From: Lunularia cruciata
Taxonomy: Eukaryota > Streptophyta > Marchantiopsida > Lunulariales > Lunulariaceae
Direction of reading: 5' to 3'
DNA: 64,000 nt
Assembly (NCBI GenBank): GCA_948567375.1
Contig: OX419757.1
Span: 24,676,001-24,740,000 of the forward strand
The notes below the pieces were generated by a model, which was not told where the DNA came from, made no database searches, and saw only the letters and a list, made by a program, of their open reading frames with translations. Each line of letters starts with the position of its first letter. Position 1 is the stretch's first letter. Position numbers and translations under genes: made by a program. This document shows positions 35,041 to 47,098 of this stretch, one piece after another.

Positions 35041-36872
35041 TAATAGCAAGATAGTACTCTTCTTTAGGTCTTGAATCTCTTGGTTGACCCGGTTCAGTTA
35101 CTCTTTTACACTACTGATCTCAGCCTTTACAACGTCCATATCAGTCATGAGAGTACTCATGACTGAGTTTGTGTTTCCACCCTTTTGACTCTTTGGGTCT
35201 TTCGAGCTTTATATTTCATTTCATTTCATTTCATGCACTTGGACATAGGTGCAAAGAAGCTTCTAAGCTCTTTGTGGAAATCATTTGATTTCTTGTATAT
35301 TTCAGCTAATTGTTGTTGCTTCAAGGCTATACCTGCCGTGTCTTTCACCATCTTGGACTCCACCATTATGCCAATCACTAATCACTCACAATCAATCTAG
35401 AAGTTTTACTTCCAACACCAAAACTTCAAGATTTTCAAGTAAGTTTAGCTGCAATTTTACATCACTAAGTAATACTAGCTAGGTATTGAAATAAGGAATT
35501 GTAGAAGCCAGTTCTAATGAGATAAGAATCACCTCATTTGGACATGTGAATGTAAAGATATTACATTCCAAATCAGTAGTGCGCAAAGCTACCAAAGGCT
35601 GCAAAAATTGGGGTACCTAGAGCTCCAAATATATCCTCTAAACTCTATCAATAATTTTTCAATGAAAAGGTTTGAGTGAGCTGATTCTAATGACACAAAG
35701 ATCACTTCAATTGGATCATTGAGTACAAAGATACAATGGTTTGAATTTGCACTTCACAATGTTGTGATGTCCAAAGAGTCACAGATTTCAAATTGTCACA
35801 ACTTCCTTATCTGACCTCCAATTGCAACAAATCAAAGCTCAATAGAAACCTTACACAATGCTTGTTCTATTGCTATAAAAAACCACTTAATTTGGACTTA
35901 TAAGTACAGAGCAATCCTACTTCACATGTGTAGAATTTAACACCAAGTACTTGGAAGTATTGCATTGAAGCAAATGGTCTGATCTGCATTGGATATCCAA
36001 ATTTTTAAAATATGGATTGGATAGAAAGCCAATGACAATGTGGTTCTTATGACACAAGAATCACCTAGATTGGGTTTGTAAGTGAGGAGAACTGGTGCTG
36101 CAAAGTTGGAACTCTAAACACCAAGATGCATGAAATGTGACAGAATCAGAATTGCCACCACTCCTTGCTCAGACCTCCATGTACTGTGAATTTGGACCTG
36201 AAACAGAGCTTGTAACTCACAGATTCTGATACCGCAATTTTCACTAGATTTGCACTTTTGACTGTGATGCAATCCTCTCCCCAATTCTTGCACATTCACA
36301 TAGATTGCCGAGAGCTTCCTCAACATTAAAAAATCCAGAACTCTCTATGTACTGCTCCAAAATGGACAAGCTTTACATTGAAAGAAATACCTCATGATAA
36401 GGCTTTGAATGAAATCTCAATCACTCCATTTTCTTGAGTCTTCACAAAGGTACAATCATTTGAAATTGTAGCTCAAACCCTAAAATCTGCCAAAGATGAC
36501 AGAATTCTAACCCTTCTAACTTTCTTCACAAATGTGGTCTTTAAACGTGCTTGATATCAATTGTAAGAGCAGACCAAGGCGCATCCTGTGCCATAAAAAT
36601 CTTTCCATTTGGAGTCTTGATGATTAAGAAACAAACTCTCAAATGTAGATCTCCTGTTAGAAAATTCAATCACTCATAACTTTTGGCACACAACTCAAAA
36701 TGTTTAGAATGTCGGCCATGGAAAGCTCAAAATGTTGGCCATGGAAAGCTCTTGGCAAGGCGCTTGTAACAAGACCAAAATTGCAAGGTTTGGACAAGTA
36801 GCTGTTGAGATATGACAATTCAAACTTTTGGGAAATCTCCTCTCTCTTCTCCTTCTAAACACTCAATGAACA
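35041..36872 (-). mobile_element. LINE subfamily 2, antisense: ORF1 start and long 5'UTR
   Basis: The minus strand has ORF1 text (SMVKDTAGIALKQQQLAEIY-like from about 35380, and LSMSTLMTDMDVVKAEISSV at 35060-35160), interrupted by a ~70-bp sense tip insertion at 35165-35235. From 35390 to 36872 lies the subfamily 2 5'UTR with its monomers, ending at the subfamily 2 5' end (ttcattgagtgtttagaagg read on the minus strand). Confidence 0.8.
35165..35235 (+). mobile_element. ~70-bp LINE 3'-tip insertion, sense, with (TTTCA)4 tail
   Basis: Between actcatg and gcacttggac, which are contiguous in the other subfamily 2 copies, stands only the last ~60 bp of the LINE 3'UTR (from gtgtttccacccttttgac) and a clean tail of TTTCA units. 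The site allows either a CATG target duplication or CAT microhomology priming. Confidence 0.85.
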
Positions 36873-36879
36873 ACCACAT

Positions 36880-37565
36880 GGGGTGAGAAGAGTACTATCT
36901 CTCTGTTAACATCAACAAAGGGGATGGTTGATGCTACTAAGAAAGTTGCTTCCTTGGGAGCACAAGCCAATGATATTGCTACACAAAGTGGAGGGCTCCA
37001 ATAGATTATGGACACATTAGAAGTGAAGATGATGTCATATGCTGAAGCTACTAAGGTGGCTCAAATCTCTTACTTGCAAGAGAATGAGGTTGAGAAGGAG
37101 AACCAACAGGTCAGATTGAAGAACTTGAGGATTTCAAGTTTGCCAGAGAGTGAGAAGGAAGACACCAAGGCCATAGTATATGAGTTTCTTACTGATTCTT
37201 TGAGAGTCCATGATCCTCAGATTTTGCAAGCATATAGATTGGGACAACAAGGTGTACAACCAAGAAGCATTTTGGTGAGGTTTGGCTCAGAAACTCAAAG
37301 GAATACAGTGATGGCAAACAAGGCTATATTGAAGGGGCGGTGCATCTGGTTGGATGCTGATCTCACCTCTCTCCAATGGCAAGCAAAGAAAGGAGAATTA
37401 GCAAAAAGGAAGCAGGTTTTGTTGCATTCTTGAGAGACAATAGAGTTGTGATCACCCAAAGGAAGTTGTCAACTACCACATAGCAATTCCAGACCCTTAG
37501 AGTGTTGTTTTGGAATTTTCATGGTCTTACATATACCAAGTACTCAAGCGCTCAACCTGTGTGAT
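36880..37565 (+). mobile_element. LINE subfamily 2 ORF1 part, UAG junction and endonuclease start
   Basis: ORF1 C-terminal half is open at 37008-37433 (EVEKENQQVRLKNLRISSLP through DPQILQAYRLGQQG and SETQRNTVM), then frameshifted. The ORF1 stop TAG is at 37481-37483 followed by CAATTC, and the endonuclease start RVLFWNFHGL follows in the same frame without a second stop. The text leaves LINE sequence at about 37560. Confidence 0.85.
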
Positions 37566-37599
37566 TGGACATGGTCTTTCACTTATTGATTCGAGATGC

Positions 37600-39785
37600 T
37601 AAGGAGATTTTCGATACTTTGAAAGAGGAGATTTTCTAGAAAATTCATATAGTCATATCCCAGCACTTGCTCATCCAAACCTTATGATTTTGGTCTTGTT
37701 TGAAGCGCCTTGCCAAGAACTTTCCATAGACACCAAATTTGCACCATTCTAATCTTTGTGACGAATGTTATGAGTGCTTGAATTTTCTGACAGAGGTTCA
37801 ATAATTGAGAGTTTTTTTCTTCATCATTAGGAGTCCAAATGGAGTGATTTTAGTGGCAATGGATGTGCCTTGAAGAGCTATTTTGACTGATATCTAAAAT
37901 GCTAAAAGCCCACATATGTGCATAAAGTTCTAAGGATTTGAATTCTGTCATCTTTTGCAGATTTTAGGGTTTGAACTATAAATTCAAATGACTGTTTCTA
38001 TGCCAATACTTGGGCACATGGAGTGATTGGAGTCTCATTAGAAGAGCTATGTTTAGAGATTTCTTTCAAGGTAAAGCTTGTCCAGTTTGGAGGAGTACAC
38101 AGGGAGATCTAGATTTTTCAATTCTGAGTAAGTTTTGACTAGTCCTTGTTATTGTGCGAGAATTGGGAAGGCTATTGCTCTGTGGTCACAAGTGCAAATC
38201 CAATGAAAATTGCTACATCAGAATTTTTGAGTAACAAGCTCTCTTTTAAGACCAAGCTTGCAGCACATGGAGGTTCTGAGCAAGCAGTGGTGGTAATTCT
38301 CAATCTGTCATATCTCGTGCATCTTGGTGTTTGGAGTACCAACTTTGCAGTGCCAATTCTCCTCACTCACAAATCCAATTCAAGTGATTCTTGTGTCATA
38401 AGAACCACATAGTCATAGGCTTCCTATTGAATCTATATTTGAAATATTTGGATATCCAAAAAAGATGATATGACCATTTGTTTCACTATAGCACTTGCAA
38501 GTACTTGGTGTTAAAATCTGCACATGTGAAGTAGAACTGTTCTGTACTTATAGGTCCAAATCAAGTGATTTTTGTGGCAATAGAACGAGCATTGTGCAAG
38601 GTTTCTATTGAGATCTGATTCGTAGAAATTGAACGTCAGATAAGGAAGTTGTGACAGTTTGAAATTTGTGACTCTTTGGACATCAGAACATTGTGAAGTG
38701 CAAATTCAAGCTATTGTATCTTTGTACTCAATGATCTAAATGAAGTGATCTTTGTGTCTTTACAATCAGCTCCCTCAAACCTTTAGACAAAAAATTGATT
38801 GCCAAAGGTTTGGTCACAGATTAGAAGCTCTAGGTACCTCAAATTTCACAGCCTTTGGTATCTCTGTGCAGTGTAGATTTGAAAGATAGTATTTTTGCAC
38901 TCACATATTCAAATGAGGTGATTCTTATCTCATTAGAATCAGCTTCTCAAGGTCCTTACTTCAACACCAGCCTAGTTGTGCTTACAATTGTAAAACAGTT
39001 GTGATGCCAACTTGAAAATCCTAAAGTTTTGGTGTTGGAAGTAAAACTTCCAGATTGACTATGAGTGATAAGTGATTGTCACAATAGAGGAGTCCAAGAT
39101 GGTGAAAGACATTGCTTATATAGCCATGAAGCAACAAAAATTAGCTGAAATGTATAGGAAAGCAAATGATTTCCACAAGGATCTTAGAAGCTTCATGGCA
39201 CCTATGTCCTAGTGCATGAGTACTCTCATGACTGATATGGAATTTGTAAAGGTTGAGATCAATAGTGTAAAAGAGTCTTTGAACCTAGTCAACCAAGAGA
39301 TTCAAGACCTCAAGAAGAGTTCTATCTCTCTATTAACATCAACCAAGGGGATGGTTGATGCTACCAAGAAAAGTTTCTTCCTTGGGAGCACAAGCGAATG
39401 ATATTGCTACACAAGGCGGAGGGCTCTAATAGATTATGGACACATTAGAAGTGAAGATGAAGTCTTATGCTGAAGCTACTAAGATGGCTCAAATCTCTTG
39501 CTTGCAAGAGCATGAGGTTGATAAGGAGAACCAATTGGTCAGAATGAAAAACTTGAGAATTTCAGGTTTGCTAGAGAGTGAGAAGAAAGACACCAAGGCC
39601 ATAGTGTGTGAGTTTATTGCTGATTCTTTGAGACTCCATGATCCTCAGATTTTGCAAGCATATAGATTGGGACAACAAGGTGCACAACCAAGAAGCATTT
39701 TGGTGAAGTTTGGCTCAGAAACTCAAACAAATGCAGTGATGGATAACAAGGCTATACTGAAGGGGCAGAGTTTGAGTAGCAAAGT
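37600..39785 (+). mobile_element. LINE subfamily 2: 5'UTR and most of ORF1
   Basis: The 5' end lies near aaagaggagattttc (37612). About eight monomers follow to ~39050, then ORF1 from about 39099 (MVKDIAYIAMKQQKLAEMYR). ORF1 has a stop at tcctagtgc (39210), also present at 56995, and a frameshift near 39370; the C-terminal half is open at 39436-39789. It is cut at ggggcagag by the 5' end of the next LINE. Confidence 0.85.
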
Positions 39786-40802
39786 TTGAAAGTTTGAGAG
39801 GAGAGGAGTCCTAAAATTTTGAGAAGCCATATCTCACTACATAAATGTCCAAACGTTGCGGTTCTTGTTTGAAGCGCCTTGCCAAGAGCTTCCCATAGCC
39901 ACCAAGATTGCATCATTCTGAGCTTTGTGCAAAACGTTATGAGTGATTGAAATTTCTAACACAGGATCCAGATTTAGGAGTTCAAATCTTCATCATATGG
40001 TGTCCAAATGGAGTTCTTTTGTGACATTAGAAGCGCCTATAGACACTCTTTAGATTGATTTTAGAAACGCTTGCAGAGCACATACACAAAAAAAGTTATG
40101 AAGATTTGAATTCTACCATCTCTCGGAGATTTTAGGGTTTGAGCTCAATTTTCAACACCTTGTAACTTTTTGGTTCCATGTCTAAATCTTTCAAATCTTG
40201 GCCTCATTGGAAACACATGTGAGTGGGTTTTTTTTTGAATGCATGCTTGCTGAAGTTGGAGTTCTGTGGAAGAAGTTTTGAATTTCATCAATCTGTGTTC
40301 TTGTGCGGTTGGTGGTGCTCAAATCTGCAACTTGCAAAGGCTGGAACTTTGGACTCACACTTTTAAATGAGATGGTCTTGGTCTCACTAGAAGAATCTTG
40401 TCAAGAGCTATTGATGGAAAATTTTTTCATAGAATTTGAAACTTTGTACTTGAAGTTATAAGTATTTGAATTCTGTGACTCAATGAGGTTTAGAAATTTA
40501 CCATAGAAAACTCTAGAGGCCATAACTCCATGTCTATGGGCTCAAATGAGTTCATTTTTGGTTCATTTGAAAGAAATACTCAAGAGCTTTTGATTGAGTC
40601 ATTATTTGTAGATTTTGAAGTACTATAGCAAAGGTTGTGAATTTTCAAAATCTGCGGGATTTCAAAGTTTTCATGTAGGAAAGCTCAAATTCAAAAGTTT
40701 GTAACTTTTGATTTACAAGTCCAAATGAGTAGATTCTTGGTTCATGAGAAAAATTATTTGTAGAGCTATTGGTGTTCACAGAGTCTATTGGTGTTCAAAG
40801 AG
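39786..40802 (+). mobile_element. LINE subfamily 1 5'UTR, best-preserved six-monomer array
   Basis: Monomer cores lie at 39848, 40003, 40181, 40362, 40541 and 40720 (spacings 155, 178, 181, 179, 179). Each core resembles tccaaatgagttgatttttg followed by a tctcattagaa-like stretch. The 5' end is aaagtttgaaagtttgagag. At 40802 it meets antisense ORF2 at the same junction as at 27178. Confidence 0.9.
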
Positions 40803-42711
40803 CCAACGTCCTTGTTCTACTTCTAGTGTCTAAGAACTAGTTCTATACTGAGCAATAACATGTCTAAGTGAAGTTGAAATCCTACCCAAGAGATAATCTT
40901 GCTCACAATACACCAATATAGGATTTACAAACTGCTCATAGAACACCATCTTGGTACTGGGTTGCTGCCATAATTGTAGTAAGAGCTGATCCTTGATCAT
41001 CTTTTGAAGTGCAATAGGTTCCAATCTCCAATGTTGCGCACAAACATTCCACCTTGTGGCCCATGCAATCAGATCTGTATACCAACCAATAGATAGAGTG
41101 GAAAAAAAAGCTTGATAGGGAATTCTCTCATGTTCCATGGACCTCTTCTTAGTGGCATTTGTGAGAGCAAAGAACAAAGCTTTAGCCTCAAGAGGCAAAA
41201 ACCCAATTTCAGCAAGCAACAATACATAAGGAGTTTGAGTCCTCCCTCCAAGTTCATCACACACAAATAGTTTCTGAATTCTCTCCACCTTTTGCCACCA
41301 TGTATTCTTAGTTCTTGGACCCCAAATCTGAGTACCATAGAGAACCACCGGCTGCACAAGAGATCTGAACAACACCTTCTTCAACTCCCATGTGGTAAGA
41401 TGAGCAAGTCTAGAGTGATTCATGAGTGAATACAAAGCTCTAAAGCCTGCATTGATTCTCATCTTCACACAAGTTGACCAGCTATAGTCATGAGAAAACT
41501 CAAGGCCCAAGTACTTATAAGAAGAAACTTGCTCCAATTGCTGTCCATAAAAAAAGAAAGATGTGACACCTTTAGAACCCACCACAATCACCTTGGACTT
41601 ATCAAGGTTCACCTCCATCTTTGTTTGATTGCAAAAGCAAAGTAGAGAATCCAACAGCTTCTGTAAACTTTGTGGATTTGTGGAGAGTAGGCTTACATCA
41701 TCTGCATAAAGGAGTGCATGTATCATCAAAGTGCCAACCTGTACACTTGTAGCTCCAGCTTCCATGAGTAGACTCTCTAGATCATTGATGAAGATTCCGA
41801 ACAGAGTTGGAGATAGAGAGCAACCTTGAATCACACCCATTGTGCTAAGGACATCTTGAGAGCTCAAAGATGAAAGTTTCACAATCACTTTCTTATAGAG
41901 TCTAGAGATAGTACCGATCAGATCAGCTGAAACAACTACTTGAGTGAGTCTCTCACTTAGAGATTTCTTGAGCACCTTATCAAAGGTCTTCATGAAATCA
42001 ATAAATGCAACATAGAGAGCTCTCCCAACACCCTTGTATTTCCACCACAAAACATGGAGTACCAATAGGTGGTCCAAAGTACTAAAGCCTGATCTGAAAC
42101 CAGCTTGTCACTTAGCTCAAATTTTGTAGTTTTCAGCCCAAGTGCTCAACCTAGCCTCCAAAATTCAACCATACAACTTGGCAAAGACACTACAAACAAG
42201 TATGGTACGGTAATTGGTGACAACATCTCTCTGGCCAGACTTGTGAATATGACCTACCTTCTTGAAGCACCATCTATCAGGAAAGCCACACTTGATTGCC
42301 TCATTCAAATGAGAAGTGAGTACTGAAATCAATTGGCTACCGCCCCACTTTAGATGTTCAAGACACAGTCCATCAAGTTCTTCAGCCTTACCATTGGCCT
42401 ACTTCTTCAATTGGTACTTGACATCAGCTTCAAAGATGGTGAGAGCAGATCCAAGGCAAGGTGCCATGCTTGGAGCATTAGGGAAAAAGTACAGATCCTT
42501 CACATAGTGACAAAGCTCATTTAGGTCCAGTGATGGAGATGAAGATCTGATGGTTCCCTTCTTCCAAAAAGCCTTGGGATTGCTCCTCAGTTCAATGCTC
42601 AACTCAACCCCCTTGAGTCTCAAAAATGCTCCCTTTTTGCACTTCACTAACTTTCTATATGAAACAAAGGCCTGATTTTGTGCAATCTGATCAAGAGACC
42701 TATCCATCATT
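40803..42711 (-). mobile_element. LINE ORF2, antisense, with the longest open RT (415 aa)
   Basis: Minus reading 40830-42077 is open for 415 codons: DHLLVLHVLWW, palm with AFIDFMKTFDK, QGCSLSPTLFGIF, catalytic LLYADDVSLLS, KMEVNLDKSK, thumb and C-terminal domain to YRTSS. This is the best-preserved RT in the window. Upstream, 42100-42711 holds the RT N-terminal part with frameshifts (FWKKGTIRSSSPSLDLNELC). Finger and tail are missing. The fragment lies between sense 5'UTR and sense ORF1 text. Confidence 0.9.
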
Positions 42712-43155
42712 GAGCATGAGGTTGAGAAGGAGAACCAATTGGTCAGAATGAAGATTTCAGGTTTGCGAGAGACTGAGAAGGAAGACAACAAGGCCATAAT
42801 GTGTGATTTTATTGCTGATTCTTTGAGAGTTCATGATCCTTAGATTTTGCAAGCATATAGATTGAGACAACAAGGTGCACAACCAAGAAGCATTTTGGTC
42901 AGGTTTGGCTCAAAAACTCAAAGGAATGTAGTGATAAATAACAAAGCTATCCTAAAGGGGGGAATATCTGGTTGAACCTTGATCTCACACCTCTCCCATG
43001 GCAAGCAAAGAAGGGAGAATTAGCAAAAGTGAAGGAGGCTCAACAAGTAGGTTTTGTTTTTGTTGTCTTGAGAGATAATAAAGTTGTGGTAACTCAAAAG
43101 AAATTGTCAACTACTGCATAGTAATTCCAGACCCTTAGAGTGCTATTTTTGCTTA
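42712..43155 (+). mobile_element. LINE ORF1 C-terminal half and UAG junction, sense
   Basis: Starts at EHEVEKENQLVRMK and runs with several lesions to the ORF1 stop TAG at 43119-43121. Here the next codon is TAA (from CAA), so any readthrough is blocked. The endonuclease start follows for about 20 bp. Confidence 0.8.
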
Positions 43156-43314
43156 GTAATTTCCTAAGCATCTTATCAAAGGTCTTCTTGAAATCAATAA
43201 ATGCAATATAGAGAGCTCTCCCAACACCCTTAGATTTCCATCACAAAACATGGAGTACCAATGGATGATCCAATGATGATCCCTCTAAAGGCACGGTCAA
43301 TAATGAAACAACAA
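43156..43314 (-). mobile_element. short antisense LINE scraps
   Basis: 43156-43262 is antisense RT palm (KSKGVGRALYIAFIDFKKTFDK on the minus strand). A ~20-bp scrap at about 43279-43302 (ccctctaaaggcacggtcaa) is antisense endonuclease. The remaining bases match nothing certain. Confidence 0.7.
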
Positions 43315-44680
43315 TGATTCAAAGCTGCTCTATCTCCAACTCTGTTCAAAATCTTCATCAATGATCTAGAGAGTCTACTCATGGAAGTTGGAGCTACAGG
43401 TGTACAAGTTGGCTCTTTGATGATACATGCACTCCTTTATGCAGATGATGTAGTGCTTCTCTCCACAAATCCACAGAGTTTACAGAAGGTGTTGGATTCT
43501 CTACTTTGCTTTTGCAATCAAACAAAGATGGAAGTGAACCTTGACAAGTCCAAGGTCATTGGAGTGGGTTCTAAAGGTGTCACACCTTTCTTTTTGGATG
43601 GACAGCAATTGGAGCAAGTTTCTTCTTATAAGTACTTGGGCCTTGAGTTTTCTCATGACTAAAGTTGGTCTACTTGTGTGAAGATGAGAATCAATGCAGG
43701 CTTTAGAGCTTTGTATTCACTCATGAATTGCTTTGGACTTGCTCATCTTACCACATGGGAGTTGAAGAAGGTATTGTTCAGATCTCTTGTGCAGCCAGTG
43801 GTTCTCTATGGTACTCAGATTCGGGATCCAAGTACTAAGAAGACATGGTGGCCAAAGGTGGAGAAAATTCAGAAACTATTTTTGTGTGATGAACTTGGAG
43901 TGAGGAATCAAACTCCTTATGTATTGCTACTTGCTGAAATTGGTTTTTTGCCTCTTGAGGCTGAAGCTTTGTTTTTAGCTCTCACATATGCCACTAAGGT
44001 GAGGTCCATGGAGCATGAGAGACTTCCCTACCAAGCTTTTTGTGCCACTCTATCTATTGGTTGGTATACAGATCTGATTGCATGGGCCACAAGGTGGAAT
44101 ATTTGTGAGCGACATTGGAGATTGGAGCCTATTGCACTTCGAGAGGTGATCAAGGAGCAGTTCTTACTATGCTTATGGCAGCAACCCAGTACCAAGATGG
44201 TGTTCTATCATCAGTTTGTAAATCCTATGATGGTGTATTGTGAACAAGATTATCTCGTGGCTAGGATTTCTACTTCACTTAGACATGTGATTGCTCAATA
44301 TAGAACTAGTTTCCATAGACTAGAAGCAGAACAAGGGCATTGGCAGTAGATAGAACACTCCATGCGGCTTTGCAAATTGTGTATTATGAGCAAAGTTAAG
44401 GATGAGCACCATGTGTTTGTTGATTGCCCTTGTTATACACAGATCAAAGTTAGACATCAGATTACTTGTAGGGATTTCTCAACCCTCTTATAGGTTGAAA
44501 CTTTAGTATTAGGAAAGTATATGACATAAATTAGTTTACATCGGACCAATTTGTTACAGATTGGTCAGATGCCTTAGGCTTTGGCCTAGGCTCACATTTT
44601 ATGTGTTTTGTATTGTGTTTCCAGCCTTTTGACTCTTTGGGTCTTTTGGGCTTTATATTTCATTTTTCATTGTTCATTGT
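43315..44680 (+). mobile_element. LINE RT to tail, sense
   Basis: Readings 43381-43662 (LLYADDVVLLSTNPQSLQK, catalytic box intact, no stop after STNP) and 43678-44349 are separated by one TAA (HD*SW). The finger and 3'UTR stem (cttaggc-tttg-gcctagg) follow, with the tail tttcatttttcattgttcat at about 44660-44680. Confidence 0.9.
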
Positions 44681-45075
44681 TCAACTAGTTCCCATAGACT
44701 AGAAGTAGAACAAGGGCGTTGGCAGCAGATAGAGCACTCCATGTGGCTTTGTCAAATTGTGTACTATGAGCAAAGTTGAGGATGAGCACCATGTGTTTGT
44801 TGATTGCCCTCTTTACACACAGATCAGAGTTAGACATCAGATTACTTGTAGTAATTTCTCAACTCTCTTACAGGTTGAAGCTTTAGCATCAGGGAAGTAT
44901 ATGACAAAGATTAGTTTACATTGGACCAATTTGTTACAGATTGGTCAGATGCCCTAGGCTTTGGCTTAGGCTCACAATTTATGTGTTTTGTATTGTGTTT
45001 CCAACCTTTTGACTCTTTGGGTCTTTTGGGCTTTATATTTCATTGTTTCATTGTTTCATTGCTTCATTCATTTCA
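44681..45075 (+). mobile_element. 5'-truncated LINE 3' end, sense, ~395 bp
   Basis: Begins in the ORF2 C-terminus (SSHRLEVEQGRWQQ), contains the finger (CTMSKVEDEHHVFVDC) and the stem-loop, and ends in several TTTCATTG units. It follows directly after the tail of the preceding copy, making a head-to-tail pair. Confidence 0.85.
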
Positions 45076-45080
45076 TTGTA

Positions 45081-45236
45081 TTTGGTTGGACCCTGATCTC
45101 ACACCTCTCCAATGGCAAGAAAAGAAGGTAGAATTAGCAAAAGTGAAGGAGGCTCAACAAGCAAGTTTTGTTCCATTCTTGAGAGACAATAGAGCATTGA
45201 TCACCTAAAGGAAGTTGTCAACTACCGCATAGAAAT
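45081..45236 (+). mobile_element. LINE ORF1 end, sense fragment
   Basis: Encodes WLDPDLTPLQWQ through FLRDNRALIT, then the ORF1 stop TAG at 45230-45232, here followed by AAATCC. It is cut immediately afterwards by antisense LINE text. Confidence 0.8.
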
Positions 45237-47098
45237 CCAAACCTTGTAAAAGCACATGCTTTGCACATGCTTTGCCTCTAAAAGCATGGTCAATAGGTAA
45301 TGTGGTTCTTTTGAGGCAAGGAAGAAGGATGGTACAAGATAGAGGTGCATGGTCTGATTCTGGTTGAGGATCTAAAACAGCAAAATCTGAGACAAGATGG
45401 ATATCATTAGCTGAAGTGAGCAAATAATCTATGGTGCTTGATCCACCAGAGGCAAAGCATGTGCTTTTACAAGTTTCTGGAAATTGAGAAAGGATATTCA
45501 AGATCTTCAAGCTACAATTGGCACCAAAGCTCAAAAAGTGCTCACTCATGGAGTTGGACATAGGATCTTTGGAAGAGCGTGACCAAGCACTAGAATAGTC
45601 TATCAAGCTGTGAAAAGGATCATTCTAAAGGTCACTCATTTCAGGGATTTGAGAGGCTTAGATCCTAGCATTGAAATCACCAAGAACAACTACTGCACCT
45701 TTATTTTGAAACTCTAACACATCCTTTGTCAAGGAGTGGAAAGGCTGCATGGTGTTGAGAACTTCACTTGAATAGATTGGTGATGTCAATGGGGCAAAGT
45801 AACACACATCAATGAAGCAAGGTGTGGCAACTCCTCCAATCCTCAGCCATTTGTATTGTCCACTTGAATCTTGACCTATCAAAGAGACTGATTTCTCAAA
45901 GCCCAATTTGACATAAGTAGCAATACCTCCAAAGCCCCTTCCTCTATGTGGTCTCTGCTTGTTCCAAGTTGAAATAACAAGAGTGAATCCTTCAATATCT
46001 TGAATGGAGTTTCCTTCATGTTCCTATGTCTCCACAAGATTGATCAGATCAGCATCATCCCACAAAGGCTTAGCACTGAAGTACTTGGTATGTGTGAGCC
46101 CATGAACATTCCAAAATAGCACTCTGAGGTTCTAGAATTGCTATGCAATAGCTGACGATTTATTTTGAGTAATCACAGCTCTATTATCTCTCAAGAATGC
46201 AACAAAACCTACTTGTTGAGCCTCCTTCACTTTTGCTAATTCTCCCTTCTTTGCTTGCCATTGGAGAGGTGTGAGATCAGGGTCCAACCAGATACGCTGC
46301 CCCTTAAGTATAGCTTTGTTCCCCATCACTGCATTCCTTTGAGTTTCTGAGCCAAACCTCACCAAAATGCTTCTTGGTTGTACACCTTGTTGTCCAAATC
46401 TATATGCTTGCAAAATTTGAGGATCATGGACTTTCAAAGAATCAGCAATAAACTCACACACTATGGCCTTGGTGTCTTCCTTCTCACTCTTTGGCAAACA
46501 TGAAATCCTCAAGTTCTTCATTTTGACCAATTGGTTCTCCTTCTCAACCTCATGCTCTTGCAAGTAAGAGATTTGAGCCACCTTTGTAGCTTCAGCATAT
46601 GTCCATCTTGACCTCTAATGTGTCAACCATCTCTTGCAGCCCTCCATTTTGTGAAGCAATGTTGGTGGCTTGTGCTCCCAAGGAAGCAACCTTCTCAGTA
46701 GCATCCACCATACCCTTTGTGGAGTCTAGCATCAAATTGCTACTCTTCTTGAGTTCTTGGATATCTACGGTGATCAAATTCAGAGATTCTTTCACAGTCA
46801 AGATATCAGCTCTTGCGGTTTGCAAATCTTCCATAAGAGTGTTCATGCATTGAGACATGGGGGCAAAAAATCTCTTGAGTTCCTTGTGGAAGTCATTTGC
46901 TTTTCTATACATTTTAGCAAGCTGTTGCTATTTTGAAGCTATCTCATCAATGTCTTGCATCATCTTGGAAGCTTCCATTCTAAAAGCTTGAAAAAGATTC
47001 TATGAAAATATATCCTCTGCTTCACTTAGGCTCTCTGAACACCAATAGCTCTACAAATATTTTTTCTCATGAACCAAAAATCTACTCATTTGGACTTG
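45237..47098 (-). mobile_element. LINE antisense: 5'UTR end, ORF1, UAG, endonuclease
   Basis: On the minus strand this contains the last 5'UTR monomer (47098-46980), ORF1 (46978-46141) and the complete endonuclease region (46140-45240). The endonuclease has WNVHGL, the ETWE-type acidic motif (TSW near 46030 is damaged), GFEKSVSLIGQ, GDFNARI, STIDYLLTS and SDHAPLSC. ORF1 and endonuclease readings (46141-46581, 45658-45906, 45205-45606) share one frame. This is the best single copy for viewing the ORF1/ORF2 junction. Confidence 0.9.
46141..46978 (-). pseudogene. LINE ORF1 protein, best copy
   Basis: About 280 codons. It starts MEASKMMQDI, has a TAG after about a dozen codons (AAA TAG CAA), then a heptad-like coiled-coil segment (MYRKANDFHKELKRFF, LNLITVDIQELKKSSN). 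A frameshift near 46605 is followed by a basic-acidic region (QEHEVEKENQLVKMKNLRIS) and DPQILQAYRFGQQGVQPRSI with LVRFGSETQRNAVM. The layout of coiled coil followed by a folded nucleic-acid-binding domain fits ORF1 proteins of L1-type LINEs; the fold of the C-terminal part is inferred, not proven. It ends at TAG 46141-46143, followed by CAATTC. Confidence 0.75.
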
